From Paracoccus saliphilus (GTDB lineage: Bacteria > Pseudomonadota > Alphaproteobacteria > Rhodobacterales > Rhodobacteraceae): a stretch of 37,653 bases of DNA. Positions 8,877-17,973 of this stretch are shown here, in pieces; position 1 is the first letter of the stretch, and each line of letters opens with the position of its first letter. The notes under the pieces were generated by a model that was not told the DNA's origin, searched no databases, and saw only the letters and a program-made list of their open reading frames with translations. The stretch is from positions 1-37,653 of the forward strand of contig QKYL01000088.1 in assembly GCA_003255745.1 (NCBI GenBank), given 5' to 3'. A program made the translations under genes and the position numbers.

Positions 8877-9236
8877 ATGGCACTGAAAAAGCAAGAGCTG
8901 TTCCAGAAGCGCCGCCTGCGCGTGCGGAACAAACTGCGGGCTATGTCGAACGGCCGCCCGCGGCTGTCGGTTCACCGGTCCTCGAAGAACATCTCGGTTC
9001 AGGTCATCGACGACCTGAACGGCGTGACCTTGGCTTCGGCCAGCACGCTGGAGAAGGACTTCGGCCTGGTGGGCAAGAACAACGTCGAGGCCGCGGCCAA
9101 GATCGGTTCGGCAATCGCCGAGCGTGCGAAGGCTGCCGGCGTGGAAGAAGTCGTCTTCGACCGCGGCGGCTTCATCTTCCACGGCAAGATCAAGGCCTTG
9201 GCCGAGGCGGCGCGCGAAGGCGGGCTGAAGTTCTGA
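8877..9236 (+). CDS. rplR: 50S ribosomal protein L18
   Basis: The 119-residue protein has [20 protein letters not shown] near the N-terminus and the C-terminal [20 protein letters not shown]. Both blocks are diagnostic of L18, which attaches 5S rRNA to the large subunit. It lies 12 bases after rplF and is followed by a structured gap of 116 bases. Confidence 0.97.
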   Translation: MALKKQELFQKRRLRVRNKLRAMSNGRPRLSVHRSSKNISVQVIDDLNGVTLASASTLEKDFGLVGKNNVEAAAKIGSAIAERAKAAGVEEVVFDRGGFIFHGKIKALAEAAREGGLKF

Positions 9237-9244
9237 TCCTGCGG

Positions 9245-9311
9245 GCGGCGTCTGCGCCGCCCCGATGATCCGGGGACCCGTGGCCGCGCCGCGGGTCCAC
9301 TAGGATTGACA
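9245..9311 (+). promoter_or_regulatory. Two stem-loops and a TTGACA box before rpsE
   Basis: GGGCGGCG and CGCCGCCC around a TCTG loop (about 9243-9262) form an 8-bp stem. A second stem pairs GGACCCG with CGGGTCC (about 9273-9298). A perfect TTGACA lies at 9306-9311, but no convincing -10 box is at the right distance. Neither stem has a T run. The gap may be a processing site or an internal promoter. Confidence 0.35.
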
Positions 9312-9352
9312 CAAACGGCGCGTTTGGCGCGCCACCTTACAAGGAATGCCTC

Positions 9353-9919
9353 ATGGCAGAACGTGACAACCGCCGGGGTCGCCGCGAAGAGCGCGACGAG
9401 AACCCGGAATTCCAGGATCGCCTTGTCGCGATCAACCGCGTGTCGAAGACCGTCAAGGGTGGCAAGCGCTTTGGCTTTGCAGCACTGGTCGTCGTCGGTG
9501 ACCAGCGCGGCCGCGTCGGCTTTGGCAAGGGCAAGGCCAAGGAGGTCCCCGAGGCGATCCGCAAGGCCACCGAGCAGGCCAAGCGCAGCCTGGTCCGCGT
9601 CCCGCTGCGGGATGGACGTACCCTGCACCATGACATCGAAGGCCGTCATGGCGCCGGTAAGGTGATCATGCGCACTGCCGTTCCGGGCACCGGCATCATC
9701 GCCGGCGGTCCGATGCGCGCTGTATTCGAGATGCTGGGCGTTCAGGACGTCGTGGCCAAATCGCAGGGTTCGCAGAACCCCTACAACATGATCCGCGCCA
9801 CGCTGGACGGTCTGAAGAAGGAATCGAGCCCCCGTTCGGTCGCGCAACGCCGCGGCAAGAAGGTGGCAGATATCCTGCCTTCGGGCGACAAGCCGGCTGA
9901 CGCCGCTGTCGAAGCGTAA
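9353..9919 (+). CDS. rpsE: 30S ribosomal protein S5
   Basis: The 188-residue protein has the S5 N-terminal double-stranded-RNA-binding domain, with [20 protein letters not shown] and [15 protein letters not shown], and the C-terminal domain with [21 protein letters not shown]5 affects decoding accuracy and forms part of the mRNA entry channel. It has a charged N-terminal leader ([15 protein letters not shown]). An AAGGAAT site lies before the ATG. Confidence 0.97.
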   Translation: MAERDNRRGRREERDENPEFQDRLVAINRVSKTVKGGKRFGFAALVVVGDQRGRVGFGKGKAKEVPEAIRKATEQAKRSLVRVPLRDGRTLHHDIEGRHGAGKVIMRTAVPGTGIIAGGPMRAVFEMLGVQDVVAKSQGSQNPYNMIRATLDGLKKESSPRSVAQRRGKKVADILPSGDKPADAAVEA

Positions 9920-9931
9920 GGAGCAAGACTG

Positions 9932-10117
9932 ATGGCAACCATCGTCGTTAAGCAAATCGGTTCGCCGATCCGCCGCCCTGCCGACCAGCGTGCCACGCTG
10001 AAGGGTCTGGGCCTGAACAAGATGAACCGCACGCGTGAGCTGGAGGATACTCCGTCCGTGCGCGGCATGGTCAACAAGATCCCGCACCTGGTGACCATCA
10101 TCGAAGAAAAGAACTGA
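9932..10117 (+). CDS. rpmD: 50S ribosomal protein L30
   Basis: The 61-residue product has the L30 core [20 protein letters not shown] and [21 protein letters not shown]30 is a small peripheral 50S protein. It lies 12 bases after rpsE with an AAGGAG site, and is the last gene before the second break in the ribosomal cluster. Confidence 0.97.
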   Translation: MATIVVKQIGSPIRRPADQRATLKGLGLNKMNRTRELEDTPSVRGMVNKIPHLVTIIEEKN

Positions 10118-10139
10118 GCCGGCCCGCTTGGTTGTAAGG

Positions 10140-10172
10140 AACGCCCCGCGAGAGCGGGGCGTTTTGCGTTTT
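10140..10172 (+). terminator. Intrinsic terminator after rpmD
   Basis: AACGCCCCGC (10140-10149) pairs with GCGGGGCGTT (10154-10163) around a GAGA loop. T-rich sequence (TTGCGTTTT) follows. It ends the rpmC-rpmD block. On the opposite strand no T run follows the stem, so it works mainly for plus-strand transcription. Confidence 0.85.
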
Positions 10173-10187
10173 CGACGGCGGCAGGGC

Positions 10188-10814
10188 CTATTGCCCTTCG
10201 CGGCAGGCATAGAGCGTGCCGCCGACCGCCACGACCGAGACAGCAGCGCCCGTCAGCAGAACAGGCGAGGCCGCGACAGCCGCCGCCGTCCCGCCAAGCG
10301 ATGTCAGCGCGGCGGAAATCGCGGTTCCGGTCCCGCTGAGGATCACCGCCCCAGAGCCGTCGGGCAAAGCCTGCAGTCCCTGAACGGACCGACGGGCCGC
10401 AGCCGAGGTCAGCGCACCCGCCGCACCTGCGGTCTGGTTCACGCGGTTGCAGACAGAACCTGATGCCTGTCGGCAGCGCCCCCAGGCATCCCGCGCCCCC
10501 AAGTCATAGCCCGCAACTGATTCGGTTTGCTCGTCAAAGCGCAGGCAGAAGGGCAGGCGCTCCTCGTCGCTCAACTCGGGCGTCAGGCTGCGCAGGACCA
10601 CATAGCTGGGGCAGTCATGCCTGCCCCACCTGGTCGCCAGCAATTCGCGGCGCGAATAGGTATCGCCGAGCCGCGCCTCGTCCTTGTCATAGCCGAGGAC
10701 CACGTCCTTGGCGTTGATGCGGGCCGTGCACAGCGTCGGCTCGGCGCCAAGGGAGGCGCCGGCTCCTAGAAGCAGGAGCGCTGCGGCAGTGGAAAGAACA
10801 CGCGAAAAGGTCAT
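10188..10814 (-). CDS. Exported cysteine-containing protein of unknown function
   Basis: The 208-residue product starts with a signal peptide (MTFSRVLSTAAALLLLGAGA, likely cut after SLGA at residue 24). The mature part has six cysteines at about residues 29, 68, 90, 114, 122 and 204, an even number that suits disulfides in the periplasm. Residues 155-200 are Gly/Ala/Val-rich and hydrophobic and may associate with the membrane. I do not recognise the family. The frame is open throughout with normal codon use, so it looks like a real gene. It lies antisense between rpmD and rplO, converging on rpmD and divergent from rplO. Confidence 0.7.
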   Translation of the reverse strand: MTFSRVLSTAAALLLLGAGASLGAEPTLCTARINAKDVVLGYDKDEARLGDTYSRRELLATRWGRHDCPSYVVLRSLTPELSDEERLPFCLRFDEQTESVAGYDLGARDAWGRCRQASGSVCNRVNQTAGAAGALTSAAARRSVQGLQALPDGSGAVILSGTGTAISAALTSLGGTAAAVAASPVLLTGAAVSVVAVGGTLYACREGQ

Positions 10815-10926
10815 GGCAGTCTCGGTTGTGAAGCGTCTGGTCCTGCCCTAGCAAGCCCCGCGGCGCGCTCAAGACACAAGTGGGTGTTGCGGCTGGATGG
10901 ACCGGCTGCCGTGGTTTCCGCATCGC

Positions 10927-10955
10927 TTGAAAGTGGCGGTAAATGCGGGTATAGG
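10927..10955 (+). promoter_or_regulatory. Probable promoter of the rplO-secY-rpoA block
   Basis: TTGAAA at 10927-10932 and TATAGG at 10950-10955 are spaced by exactly 17 bases. This lies in the 235-base gap between the divergent minus-strand gene and rplO, where a restart is required because of the terminator after rpmD. It would give a leader of about 90 bases. Confidence 0.6.
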
Positions 10956-11049
10956 GCCCCGGTGCCGATTGGCGCACCGACTCAAGAACCAAGAAATGCC
11001 GTGGCCCCCTGTTTCGCTTCGAGGGTGCGTCCGGCGAAGGAGAAGCGAT

Positions 11050-11526
11050 ATGAAACTTCATGAAATCCGCGACAATGACGGCGCCAACCGCAAGAAAAAG
11101 CGCGTGGCGCGTGGTCCCGGCTCCGGCAAGGGCAAGACCGCCGGCCGTGGTATCAAGGGCCAGAGCTCGCGTTCCGGCGTTGCGCTGAACGGTTATGAAG
11201 GCGGCCAGATGCCGCTGTACCGCCGCCTGCCCAAGCGCGGCTTCACCAAGCCGAACGCCAAGTCGTTTGCCGTTGTCAACCTGGGCCAGATCCAAGGGTT
11301 CATCGACGCGGGCAAGATCGACGGTTCGGCTGAACTGACCGAAGACGCGCTGGTCGCTTCGGGTCTGGTGCGCCGCAAGCTGGATGGCATCCGCCTGCTG
11401 GCCAAAGGCGAACTGAAGGCCGGCTTGACCATCGTCGTTACCGGCGCGTCGAAGGCCGCCGTCGAGGCGGTCGAGAAGCTTGGCGGCAAGGTCACGCTGC
11501 CCGCAGTCGCGGCGGCGGCCGAATAA
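11050..11526 (+). CDS. rplO: 50S ribosomal protein L15
   Basis: The 158-residue protein has the Gly/Arg/Lys-rich N-terminal extension ([20 protein letters not shown]) and the globular domain with [21 protein letters not shown]15 binds late in 50S assembly. I chose the ATG at 11050, preceded by AAGGAGAAG; the upstream in-frame region is not L15-like. It is the first gene of the third ribosomal block. Confidence 0.97.
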   Translation: MKLHEIRDNDGANRKKKRVARGPGSGKGKTAGRGIKGQSSRSGVALNGYEGGQMPLYRRLPKRGFTKPNAKSFAVVNLGQIQGFIDAGKIDGSAELTEDALVASGLVRRKLDGIRLLAKGELKAGLTIVVTGASKAAVEAVEKLGGKVTLPAVAAAAE

Positions 11527-11575
11527 GCTGTTGATCGGGGCTTTCCCGCCCCATAGATAGCATCTAGGTTTTCAG

Positions 11576-11610
11576 GCGCCGCCGGTCCCCGGAAAACGGG
11601 TCGGCGGCGC
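11576..11610 (+). other. Stem-loop before secY
   Basis: GCGCCGCC (11576-11583) pairs with GGCGGCGC (11603-11610), with an inner CCCG/CGGG stem and a GAAAA loop. No T run follows. It lies in the rplO-secY gap and may act in mRNA processing or limit read-through. Confidence 0.4.
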
Positions 11611-11635
11611 TGTCATGACACGGGACGGACTTCAT

Positions 11636-13006
<1,371 letters not shown>

Positions 13007-13087
13007 CCGAGCCGCGGGGGCGGGCCGGCAAGGCCCGCGCCGAAACCGACAAGGCCGCAAAAGGGCCGACTGAGGGGGACAGACGCC

Positions 13088-13750
13088 ATGACAATCAACA
13101 TCATCCTGCTTGGCCCACCGGGCGCCGGAAAAGGCACTCAGGCACGCCGCTTGGTCGAAGATCGAGGCATGGTCCAGCTGTCGACCGGCGACATGCTGCG
13201 CGCCGCCCGCAGTTCGGGCACCGAGATGGGCAAGCGGGTGGCCGAGGTCATGGATCGCGGGCAGCTGGTCACCGACGAGATCGTCATCGGCCTGATCCGT
13301 GAACAGCTGGCCGGGGGCGGCGCGGGCTTCATCTTCGACGGATTTCCCCGCACCTTGGGGCAGGCCGATGCCCTGGGGCAGCTTCTGTCCGAGACCGGGA
13401 TGTCTTTGGATGCAGTGATCGAGATGCAGGTCGATGACGAGGCGCTGGTACGCCGCATTACCGGCCGATTCACCTGCGGTAACTGTGGCGAAGTTTATCA
13501 TGATCAGACCAAGCCTACCGCGGTCGCGGGCGTCTGCGACGTCTGCGGCTCCACCGATCTCAAGCGCCGCGCCGACGACAATGAGGACAGCCTCAAGACG
13601 CGGCTGCTGGAATACTACAAGAAGACCTCGCCGCTGATCGGCTACTATTACGCCAAGGACAAGCTGACCCAAGTTGACGGCCTGGCCGAAATGGACGAGG
13701 TTTCCGCCCAGATCGCGGCAGCCTTGGACGGGACCGGCCCCAAGGCTTGA
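13088..13750 (+). CDS. adk: Adenylate kinase with zinc-type LID
   Basis: The 220-residue enzyme interconverts ATP + AMP and 2 ADP in the cytoplasm. The P-loop GPPGAGKGT is at residues 9-17, the AMP site includes LSTGDMLR and DGFPRT, and the LID carries four cysteines (C130, C133, C150, C153) of the zinc-binding form. Length matches long-form bacterial adenylate kinases. It lies 81 bases after secY with an AGGGGGA site before the ATG. Confidence 0.97.
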   Translation: MTINIILLGPPGAGKGTQARRLVEDRGMVQLSTGDMLRAARSSGTEMGKRVAEVMDRGQLVTDEIVIGLIREQLAGGGAGFIFDGFPRTLGQADALGQLLSETGMSLDAVIEMQVDDEALVRRITGRFTCGNCGEVYHDQTKPTAVAGVCDVCGSTDLKRRADDNEDSLKTRLLEYYKKTSPLIGYYYAKDKLTQVDGLAEMDEVSAQIAAALDGTGPKA

Positions 13751-13823
13751 CCTTGACGTGATGTGCCGATAAGTCACGGCATCTCGCAAGAGAATCACCC
13801 GGTCCGCGGGTGGACCATCGAAT

Positions 13824-13850
13824 GGCCCGAAGGCACAGCTTTCGGGCCTT
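13824..13850 (+). terminator. Terminator-like hairpin between adk and rpsM
   Basis: GGCCCGAA (13824-13831) pairs with TTCGGGCC (13841-13848), followed by only TT then GCGTTG. A smaller GGTCC/GGACC stem lies just upstream at 13801-13816. The weak T run suggests partial termination or an mRNA processing site rather than a full stop, as rpsM follows 55 bases later. Confidence 0.4.
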
Positions 13851-13904
13851 GCGTTGTGAAAAAAGGTTCCGGCGCTACGGAACCGCAACTGAAAAGGAAA
13901 ACGC

Positions 13905-14273
13905 GTGGCTCGTATTGCTGGCGTCAACATTCCGACGGGGAAACGCGTCCCCATCGCCCTGACCTATATCCACGGCATCGGTGACATGTACGCCGAACAG
14001 ATCTGCGAAGGCGTCGGCATCGACCGCACGCGCCGCGTCAACGAACTGTCGGATGCCGAAGTTCTGGCCATCCGCGAATACATCGATGCCAACCTGACCG
14101 TCGAAGGCGACCTGCGCCGCGAAGTTCAGATGAACATCAAGCGCATGATGGACCTTGGTTCGTATCGTGGCCTGCGTCACCGTCGCGGCTTGCCGGTTCG
14201 CGGCCAGCGCACGCACACCAATGCCCGCACCCGCAAGGGCCCGGCGAAGCCGATCGCCGGCAAGAAGAAGTAA
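13905..14273 (+). CDS. rpsM: 30S ribosomal protein S13 (GTG start)
   Basis: The 122-residue protein begins [20 protein letters not shown] after a GTG start and ends with the basic [20 protein letters not shown] tail that contacts tRNA. S13 lies in the 30S head and forms bridges to L5. An AAAAGGAAAA site supports the GTG at 13905; there is no ATG alternative near the conserved N-terminus. Confidence 0.96.
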   Translation: MARIAGVNIPTGKRVPIALTYIHGIGDMYAEQICEGVGIDRTRRVNELSDAEVLAIREYIDANLTVEGDLRREVQMNIKRMMDLGSYRGLRHRRGLPVRGQRTHTNARTRKGPAKPIAGKKK

Positions 14274-14285
14274 GGGGCAAGCGAC

Positions 14286-14675
14286 ATGGCACGTGACAAG
14301 ACCCGCATGAAGCGCAAGGAACGCAAGAACATCGCCACCGGCGTTGCGCATGTGAATTCCAGCTTCAACAACACCAAGATCCTGATCTCGGACGTCCAGG
14401 GCAACGCGATCGCATGGTCCTCGGCCGGCACCATGGGCTTCAAGGGGTCGCGCAAATCGACCCCTTATGCCGCTCAGATGGCTGCCGAGGATGCAGCCCG
14501 CAAAGCCCAGGAACATGGCGTCCGCACCATCGACGTCGAAGTCCAAGGCCCAGGCTCGGGCCGCGAGTCGGCTCTGCGCGCTCTGGCCGCCGCCGGCTTC
14601 AACATCACGGCCATCCGTGACGTGACGCCGATCGCGCATAACGGCTGCCGCCCGCCCAAGCGTCGCCGCGTCTGA
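14286..14675 (+). CDS. rpsK: 30S ribosomal protein S11
   Basis: The 129-residue S11 has the blocks [36 protein letters not shown] and [16 protein letters not shown]. It shapes the mRNA exit region on the 30S platform. It lies 12 bases after rpsM with an AAGGGGCAAG site. rpsD (S4), present here in some bacteria, is absent, as is usual in alphaproteobacteria. Confidence 0.97.
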   Translation: MARDKTRMKRKERKNIATGVAHVNSSFNNTKILISDVQGNAIAWSSAGTMGFKGSRKSTPYAAQMAAEDAARKAQEHGVRTIDVEVQGPGSGRESALRALAAAGFNITAIRDVTPIAHNGCRPPKRRRV

Positions 14676-14692
14676 TCCTGGATCATTCTTGA

Positions 14693-14723
14693 CCGGTCCG
14701 CGCGGCGATTTCGCGCGGGCCGG
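14693..14723 (+). other. Stem-loop between rpsK and rpoA
   Basis: A 12-bp stem pairs 14693-14704 with 14712-14723 (one G-T pair) around a 7-base loop. The bases that follow (ACTTTCGCATTT) are only weakly T-rich. It could adjust rpoA output relative to the ribosomal genes. Confidence 0.45.
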
Positions 14724-14792
14724 ACTTTCGCATTTCACCTCGGGCGTTTCCGGCCTTGGTCATGGGTCGGGGACAGGTATGGAGGAAAATCC

Positions 14793-15809
14793 ATGATCCA
14801 CAAGAATTGGGCCGAACTGATCAAGCCGACCCAGCTGGTCGTCAAACCGGGCGCTGATGCGACCCGGACTGCCACGTTGGTTGCCGAGCCGCTGGAGCGG
14901 GGCTTCGGCCTGACCCTCGGCAACGCGCTGCGCCGCGTGCTGCTGTCCTCGCTGCAGGGCGGCGCCATTACCGCCGTGCAGATCGACAACGTCCTGCACG
15001 AATTCAGCAGCGTCGCGGGCGTCCGTGAGGACGTGACCGATATCGTGCTGAACCTGAAGGGTGTGACGCTGAAGATGGACGTCGAAGGGCCCAAGCGCCT
15101 GACGCTGTCCGCCAAGGGTCCGGGTGAGGTCAAGGCGTCTGACATTCAGGAAACCGCCGGCATCACCGTCCTGAACCGCGAGCATGTCATCTGCCATCTG
15201 GATGACGGTGCGGAACTGAACATGGAACTGACCGTGCAGACGGGCAAGGGCTATGTCGCGGCCGACAAGAACCGTCCCGAAGATGCGCCCATCGGCCTGA
15301 TCCCGATCGATGCGATCTTCTCTCCGGTCAAGCGTGTGAGCTACGAAGTGCAGCCTACCCGCGAAGGGCAGGTTCTGGACTATGACAAGTTGACGATGAA
15401 GATCGAAACTGATGGTTCGCTGACGCCCGAGGACGCTGTGGCCTATGCCGCGCGCATCGTCCAGGATCAGCTGTCGGTTTTCGTTAACTTCGACGAGCCC
15501 GAGTCGGCCACCCGTCAGGACAGCGACGAGGGTCTGGAATTCGATCCCCGCCTGCTGAAGAAGGTGGACGAACTGGAACTGTCTGTACGTTCGGCCAACT
15601 GCCTGAAGAACGACAACATCGTTTATATCGGCGACCTGATCCAGAAGACCGAAGCGGAGATGCTGCGAACCCCGAACTTTGGCCGCAAGTCCCTGAACGA
15701 GATCAAGGAAGTGCTGTCGGGCATGGGCCTCCATCTTGGCATGGACGTTGTCGACTGGCCGCCGGAGAACATCGAGGATCTGGCCAAGCGTTTCGACGAT
15801 CAGTTCTGA
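14793..15809 (+). CDS. rpoA: RNA polymerase alpha subunit
   Basis: The 338-residue protein has the N-terminal dimerization domain ([20 protein letters not shown]) and, after a linker, the C-terminal DNA- and activator-binding domain with [20 protein letters not shown] and [15 protein letters not shown]. The Arg in SVRSANC corresponds to the UP-element contact R265 of E. coli. Alpha nucleates core polymerase assembly. A GGAGG-type site lies before the ATG. Confidence 0.97.
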   Translation: MIHKNWAELIKPTQLVVKPGADATRTATLVAEPLERGFGLTLGNALRRVLLSSLQGGAITAVQIDNVLHEFSSVAGVREDVTDIVLNLKGVTLKMDVEGPKRLTLSAKGPGEVKASDIQETAGITVLNREHVICHLDDGAELNMELTVQTGKGYVAADKNRPEDAPIGLIPIDAIFSPVKRVSYEVQPTREGQVLDYDKLTMKIETDGSLTPEDAVAYAARIVQDQLSVFVNFDEPESATRQDSDEGLEFDPRLLKKVDELELSVRSANCLKNDNIVYIGDLIQKTEAEMLRTPNFGRKSLNEIKEVLSGMGLHLGMDVVDWPPENIEDLAKRFDDQF

Positions 15810-15921
15810 TCTATCGGCGGGGCGCCTTGGCGCCCTGCCACCCCGGGCAATCCGCCCCAAGGAGAGCGGCCCGCACGCATGGGCTGCCGGACAAAGCAAA
15901 AGACGTAATAGGAGACACATC

Positions 15922-16341
15922 ATGCGTCACGCCCGTGGCTATCGCCGCCTCAACCGTACTCACGAACACCGCAAGGCACTGTTCGCCAACATGGCCGGCT
16001 CGTTGATTGAGCATGAGCAGATCAAGACGACCCTGCCCAAGGCCAAGGAACTTCGTCCGATCGTCGAAAAGCTGATCACGCTGGCCAAGCGCGGCGACCT
16101 ACATGCGCGCCGTCAGGCCGATGCGCAGCTGAAGCAGGACATTCATGTTGCCAAGCTGTTCGGAGAGCTGGGCGCCCGTTACAAGGACCGCCAGGGCGGT
16201 TATGTCCGCATCCTGAAGGCCGGGTTCCGCTATGGTGACATGGCGCCGATGGCAATCATCGAGCTGGTGGATCGTGATCCTTCCGCCAAGGGCGCCGCAG
16301 ACCGCGCGCGACTGGAAGCCGAGGCGGCTGCCGAGGAGTAA
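15922..16341 (+). CDS. rplQ: 50S ribosomal protein L17
   Basis: The 139-residue protein begins [20 protein letters not shown] and has [20 protein letters not shown] and [20 protein letters not shown], the L17 hallmarks. L17 lies near the tunnel exit. A TAGGAGA site precedes the ATG at 15922; upstream in-frame codons overlap rpoA and were rejected. It is the last gene of the ribosomal cluster. Confidence 0.97.
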   Translation: MRHARGYRRLNRTHEHRKALFANMAGSLIEHEQIKTTLPKAKELRPIVEKLITLAKRGDLHARRQADAQLKQDIHVAKLFGELGARYKDRQGGYVRILKAGFRYGDMAPMAIIELVDRDPSAKGAADRARLEAEAAAEE

Positions 16342-16364
16342 ATCCGGTCAGGCCGGAAAACGCA

Positions 16365-16399
16365 GGGGCCCTGTCACGATGATCGTGGCAGGGCCTTTT
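16365..16399 (+). terminator. Terminator of the ribosomal cluster
   Basis: GGCCCTGTCACGA (16367-16379) pairs with TCGTGGCAGGGCC (16383-16395), with one G-T pair and a 3-base loop. Four T follow. It closes the S10-spc-alpha cluster just after rplQ. Confidence 0.88.
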
Positions 16400-16421
16400 G
16401 ATTGTTGGAAACTTCAATACG

Positions 16422-16461
16422 ACTTGATCAGGTTGACGTAGCGGAAAGGGCAATTCTTAAG
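16422..16461 (+). promoter_or_regulatory. Near-palindrome and weak promoter upstream of luxR
   Basis: ACTTGATCAGGT at 16422-16433 is a dyad with 10 of 12 symmetric positions, overlapping the first base of TTGACG at 16433-16438. A poor -10 (CTTAAG) lies 17 bases on. The halves recall the ACCTG/CAGGT arms of lux boxes, but the spacing is shorter than in known boxes. The rest of the 250-base gap (16396-16645) shows no gene. Confidence 0.25.
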
Positions 16462-16645
16462 CTTCCGCGAGAGTCATCGCACATATATCATCGACAGACG
16501 GACGCCCCGCCCTTCGGCGGCGATTCCGGGGCGGGAGGCACATGTATTCGAAAGAAAAATGTCGGTTGTTAACCAACTGGAAACGAAAAGAGGGCAAAGC
16601 TACATTCGTCGTTGGCCGCAACAATTTCAATTTGTCTAAAAAGCC

Positions 16646-17257
16646 ATGTCATCACGCGCAGACATAAACGCTGGTCTACGAACCCTCGGCAAGATTGCCT
16701 CGTCGGGGTATTTTGTCGGGCTGCACATCCGTTTTGCTGCCCCCTTGATGCAGTTCCAGACATATGCCGAGGAATGGTCCGAGTTCTATTCCCAGAACGG
16801 CTACGCCCTGCGTGACCCGACGATTGCATGGGGCTTTTCCACGACCGGCGCCTGCAGATGGTCGGCGCTGCCCATTCCGGACCCGTTCAACATCCTCAAG
16901 GATGCGGCGGCCCACGGCCTGACTTTCGGGCTGACGGTGTCGCATGGGCCGATCGCCTCCCGGACGATCGCCTCGTTCGCCCGCGGGGACCGCGAATTCA
17001 CCGATGCCGAGATCCAGGAAATCTCGACCACAGTCTGGCGGCTTCACGAGATGACGGAGCCCCCGGCGAGCCTGACAAAGGCTCAAAAAGAAGCCCTCCG
17101 ATGCATTGCGGAGGGTGACCGTCATGCAGCAGCGGCTGCCAAGCTTGGCATTACCGAAAGCGCGTTCAAGGCAAGGCTGATTTCTGTCCGGGAGCGTCTG
17201 AAGGCGCGGACGACTGCCGAGGCGCTCCAGAGGGCCAAGGAGTACCGGTTGCTGTAG
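16646..17257 (+). CDS. luxR: LuxR-type quorum-sensing transcription factor
   Basis: The 203-residue protein has an N-terminal autoinducer-binding domain and a C-terminal LuxR-type helix-turn-helix (about residues 142-195). Residues W44, Y48, D57, P58 and W72 have the same spacing as the acyl-homoserine-lactone contacts W57, Y61, D70 and W85 of TraR, so ligand binding is likely. It is somewhat shorter than typical family members (about 235-250), mainly at the N-terminus. The ribosome-binding site before the ATG at 16646 is poor. It is followed by a luxI-type gene 62 bases on, in the same direction, which makes a cognate pair. Confidence 0.9.
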   Translation: MSSRADINAGLRTLGKIASSGYFVGLHIRFAAPLMQFQTYAEEWSEFYSQNGYALRDPTIAWGFSTTGACRWSALPIPDPFNILKDAAAHGLTFGLTVSHGPIASRTIASFARGDREFTDAEIQEISTTVWRLHEMTEPPASLTKAQKEALRCIAEGDRHAAAAAKLGITESAFKARLISVRERLKARTTAEALQRAKEYRLL

Positions 17258-17319
17258 ATGTTGTCGCCCAAAGGGGGCCGCGAGGCATGGAGGGTGCCCT
17301 CACACCCCAGGAGTAGCAG

Positions 17320-17910
17320 ATGCAGACGACCACACTTTCCTTTTCAAATTTACATAATCACGGCGAATTATTCGCAAACCTGTTTCGCGCCCGCAAGCAG
17401 AGCTTCATCATCCAGAAGAACTGGGACCTGCCCGAAGCCGAGGACATGGAGTTTGACCAGTATGACACGCCGCAGAGCCGCTGGATCGCGATCCACGACA
17501 TGGGCGAAGTTTTGGCCGGCATCCGGCTGACGCCCACCATCGCTCGCTGCGGGATCTATTCCTACATGATCCGCGACGCTCAGGAGGGAATTCTTGGCGG
17601 CTCGATCCCGCAGGATCTTCTTTATGACAAGGCGCCGGTGGATCCCCATGTATGGGAATGTTCGCGCGTCTTCGTCAGCCATTCAATCCCGCAGATGTAC
17701 CGTCGCAAGGTGCATTTCAAGATGGTTGAGGCGATGACGGGCTCGGCCCGCGACATGGGGGCGACCAAGCTGATCGCGCTGACGGGGGCGAACTGGCCGC
17801 GCTGGTACGGGCGCTGCGGGCTGGAAGCCGAGGCATTGGGCCGCGAGCTGTGGATTGACGACGCCAATTTCCAATGCGTGGCCATCGATCTGGCCGCCAA
17901 GATGCATTAA
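17320..17910 (+). CDS. luxI: Acyl-homoserine lactone synthase, LuxI type
   Basis: The 196-residue enzyme makes an acyl-homoserine lactone from S-adenosylmethionine and acyl-ACP or acyl-CoA. All key residues are present: R25, F29, W35, D46, D49, R69, E113 and R116, matching R24, F28, W34, D45, D48, R68, E97 and R100 of EsaI. The spacing between R69 and E113 is about 15 residues longer than in EsaI, an insertion near residues 75-108. An AGGAG site lies 7 bases before the ATG. From memory, the P. denitrificans homologue PdnI makes a C16 lactone and lies at this same site; the acyl length here cannot be read from the sequence. Confidence 0.93.
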   Translation: MQTTTLSFSNLHNHGELFANLFRARKQSFIIQKNWDLPEAEDMEFDQYDTPQSRWIAIHDMGEVLAGIRLTPTIARCGIYSYMIRDAQEGILGGSIPQDLLYDKAPVDPHVWECSRVFVSHSIPQMYRRKVHFKMVEAMTGSARDMGATKLIALTGANWPRWYGRCGLEAEALGRELWIDDANFQCVAIDLAAKMH

Positions 17911-17973
17911 CCCGCAGACGCCCGGTCGAACAGGGCTGTTGCAGATGCCGGGCTGCGCCTAGAATGGGCTGCC

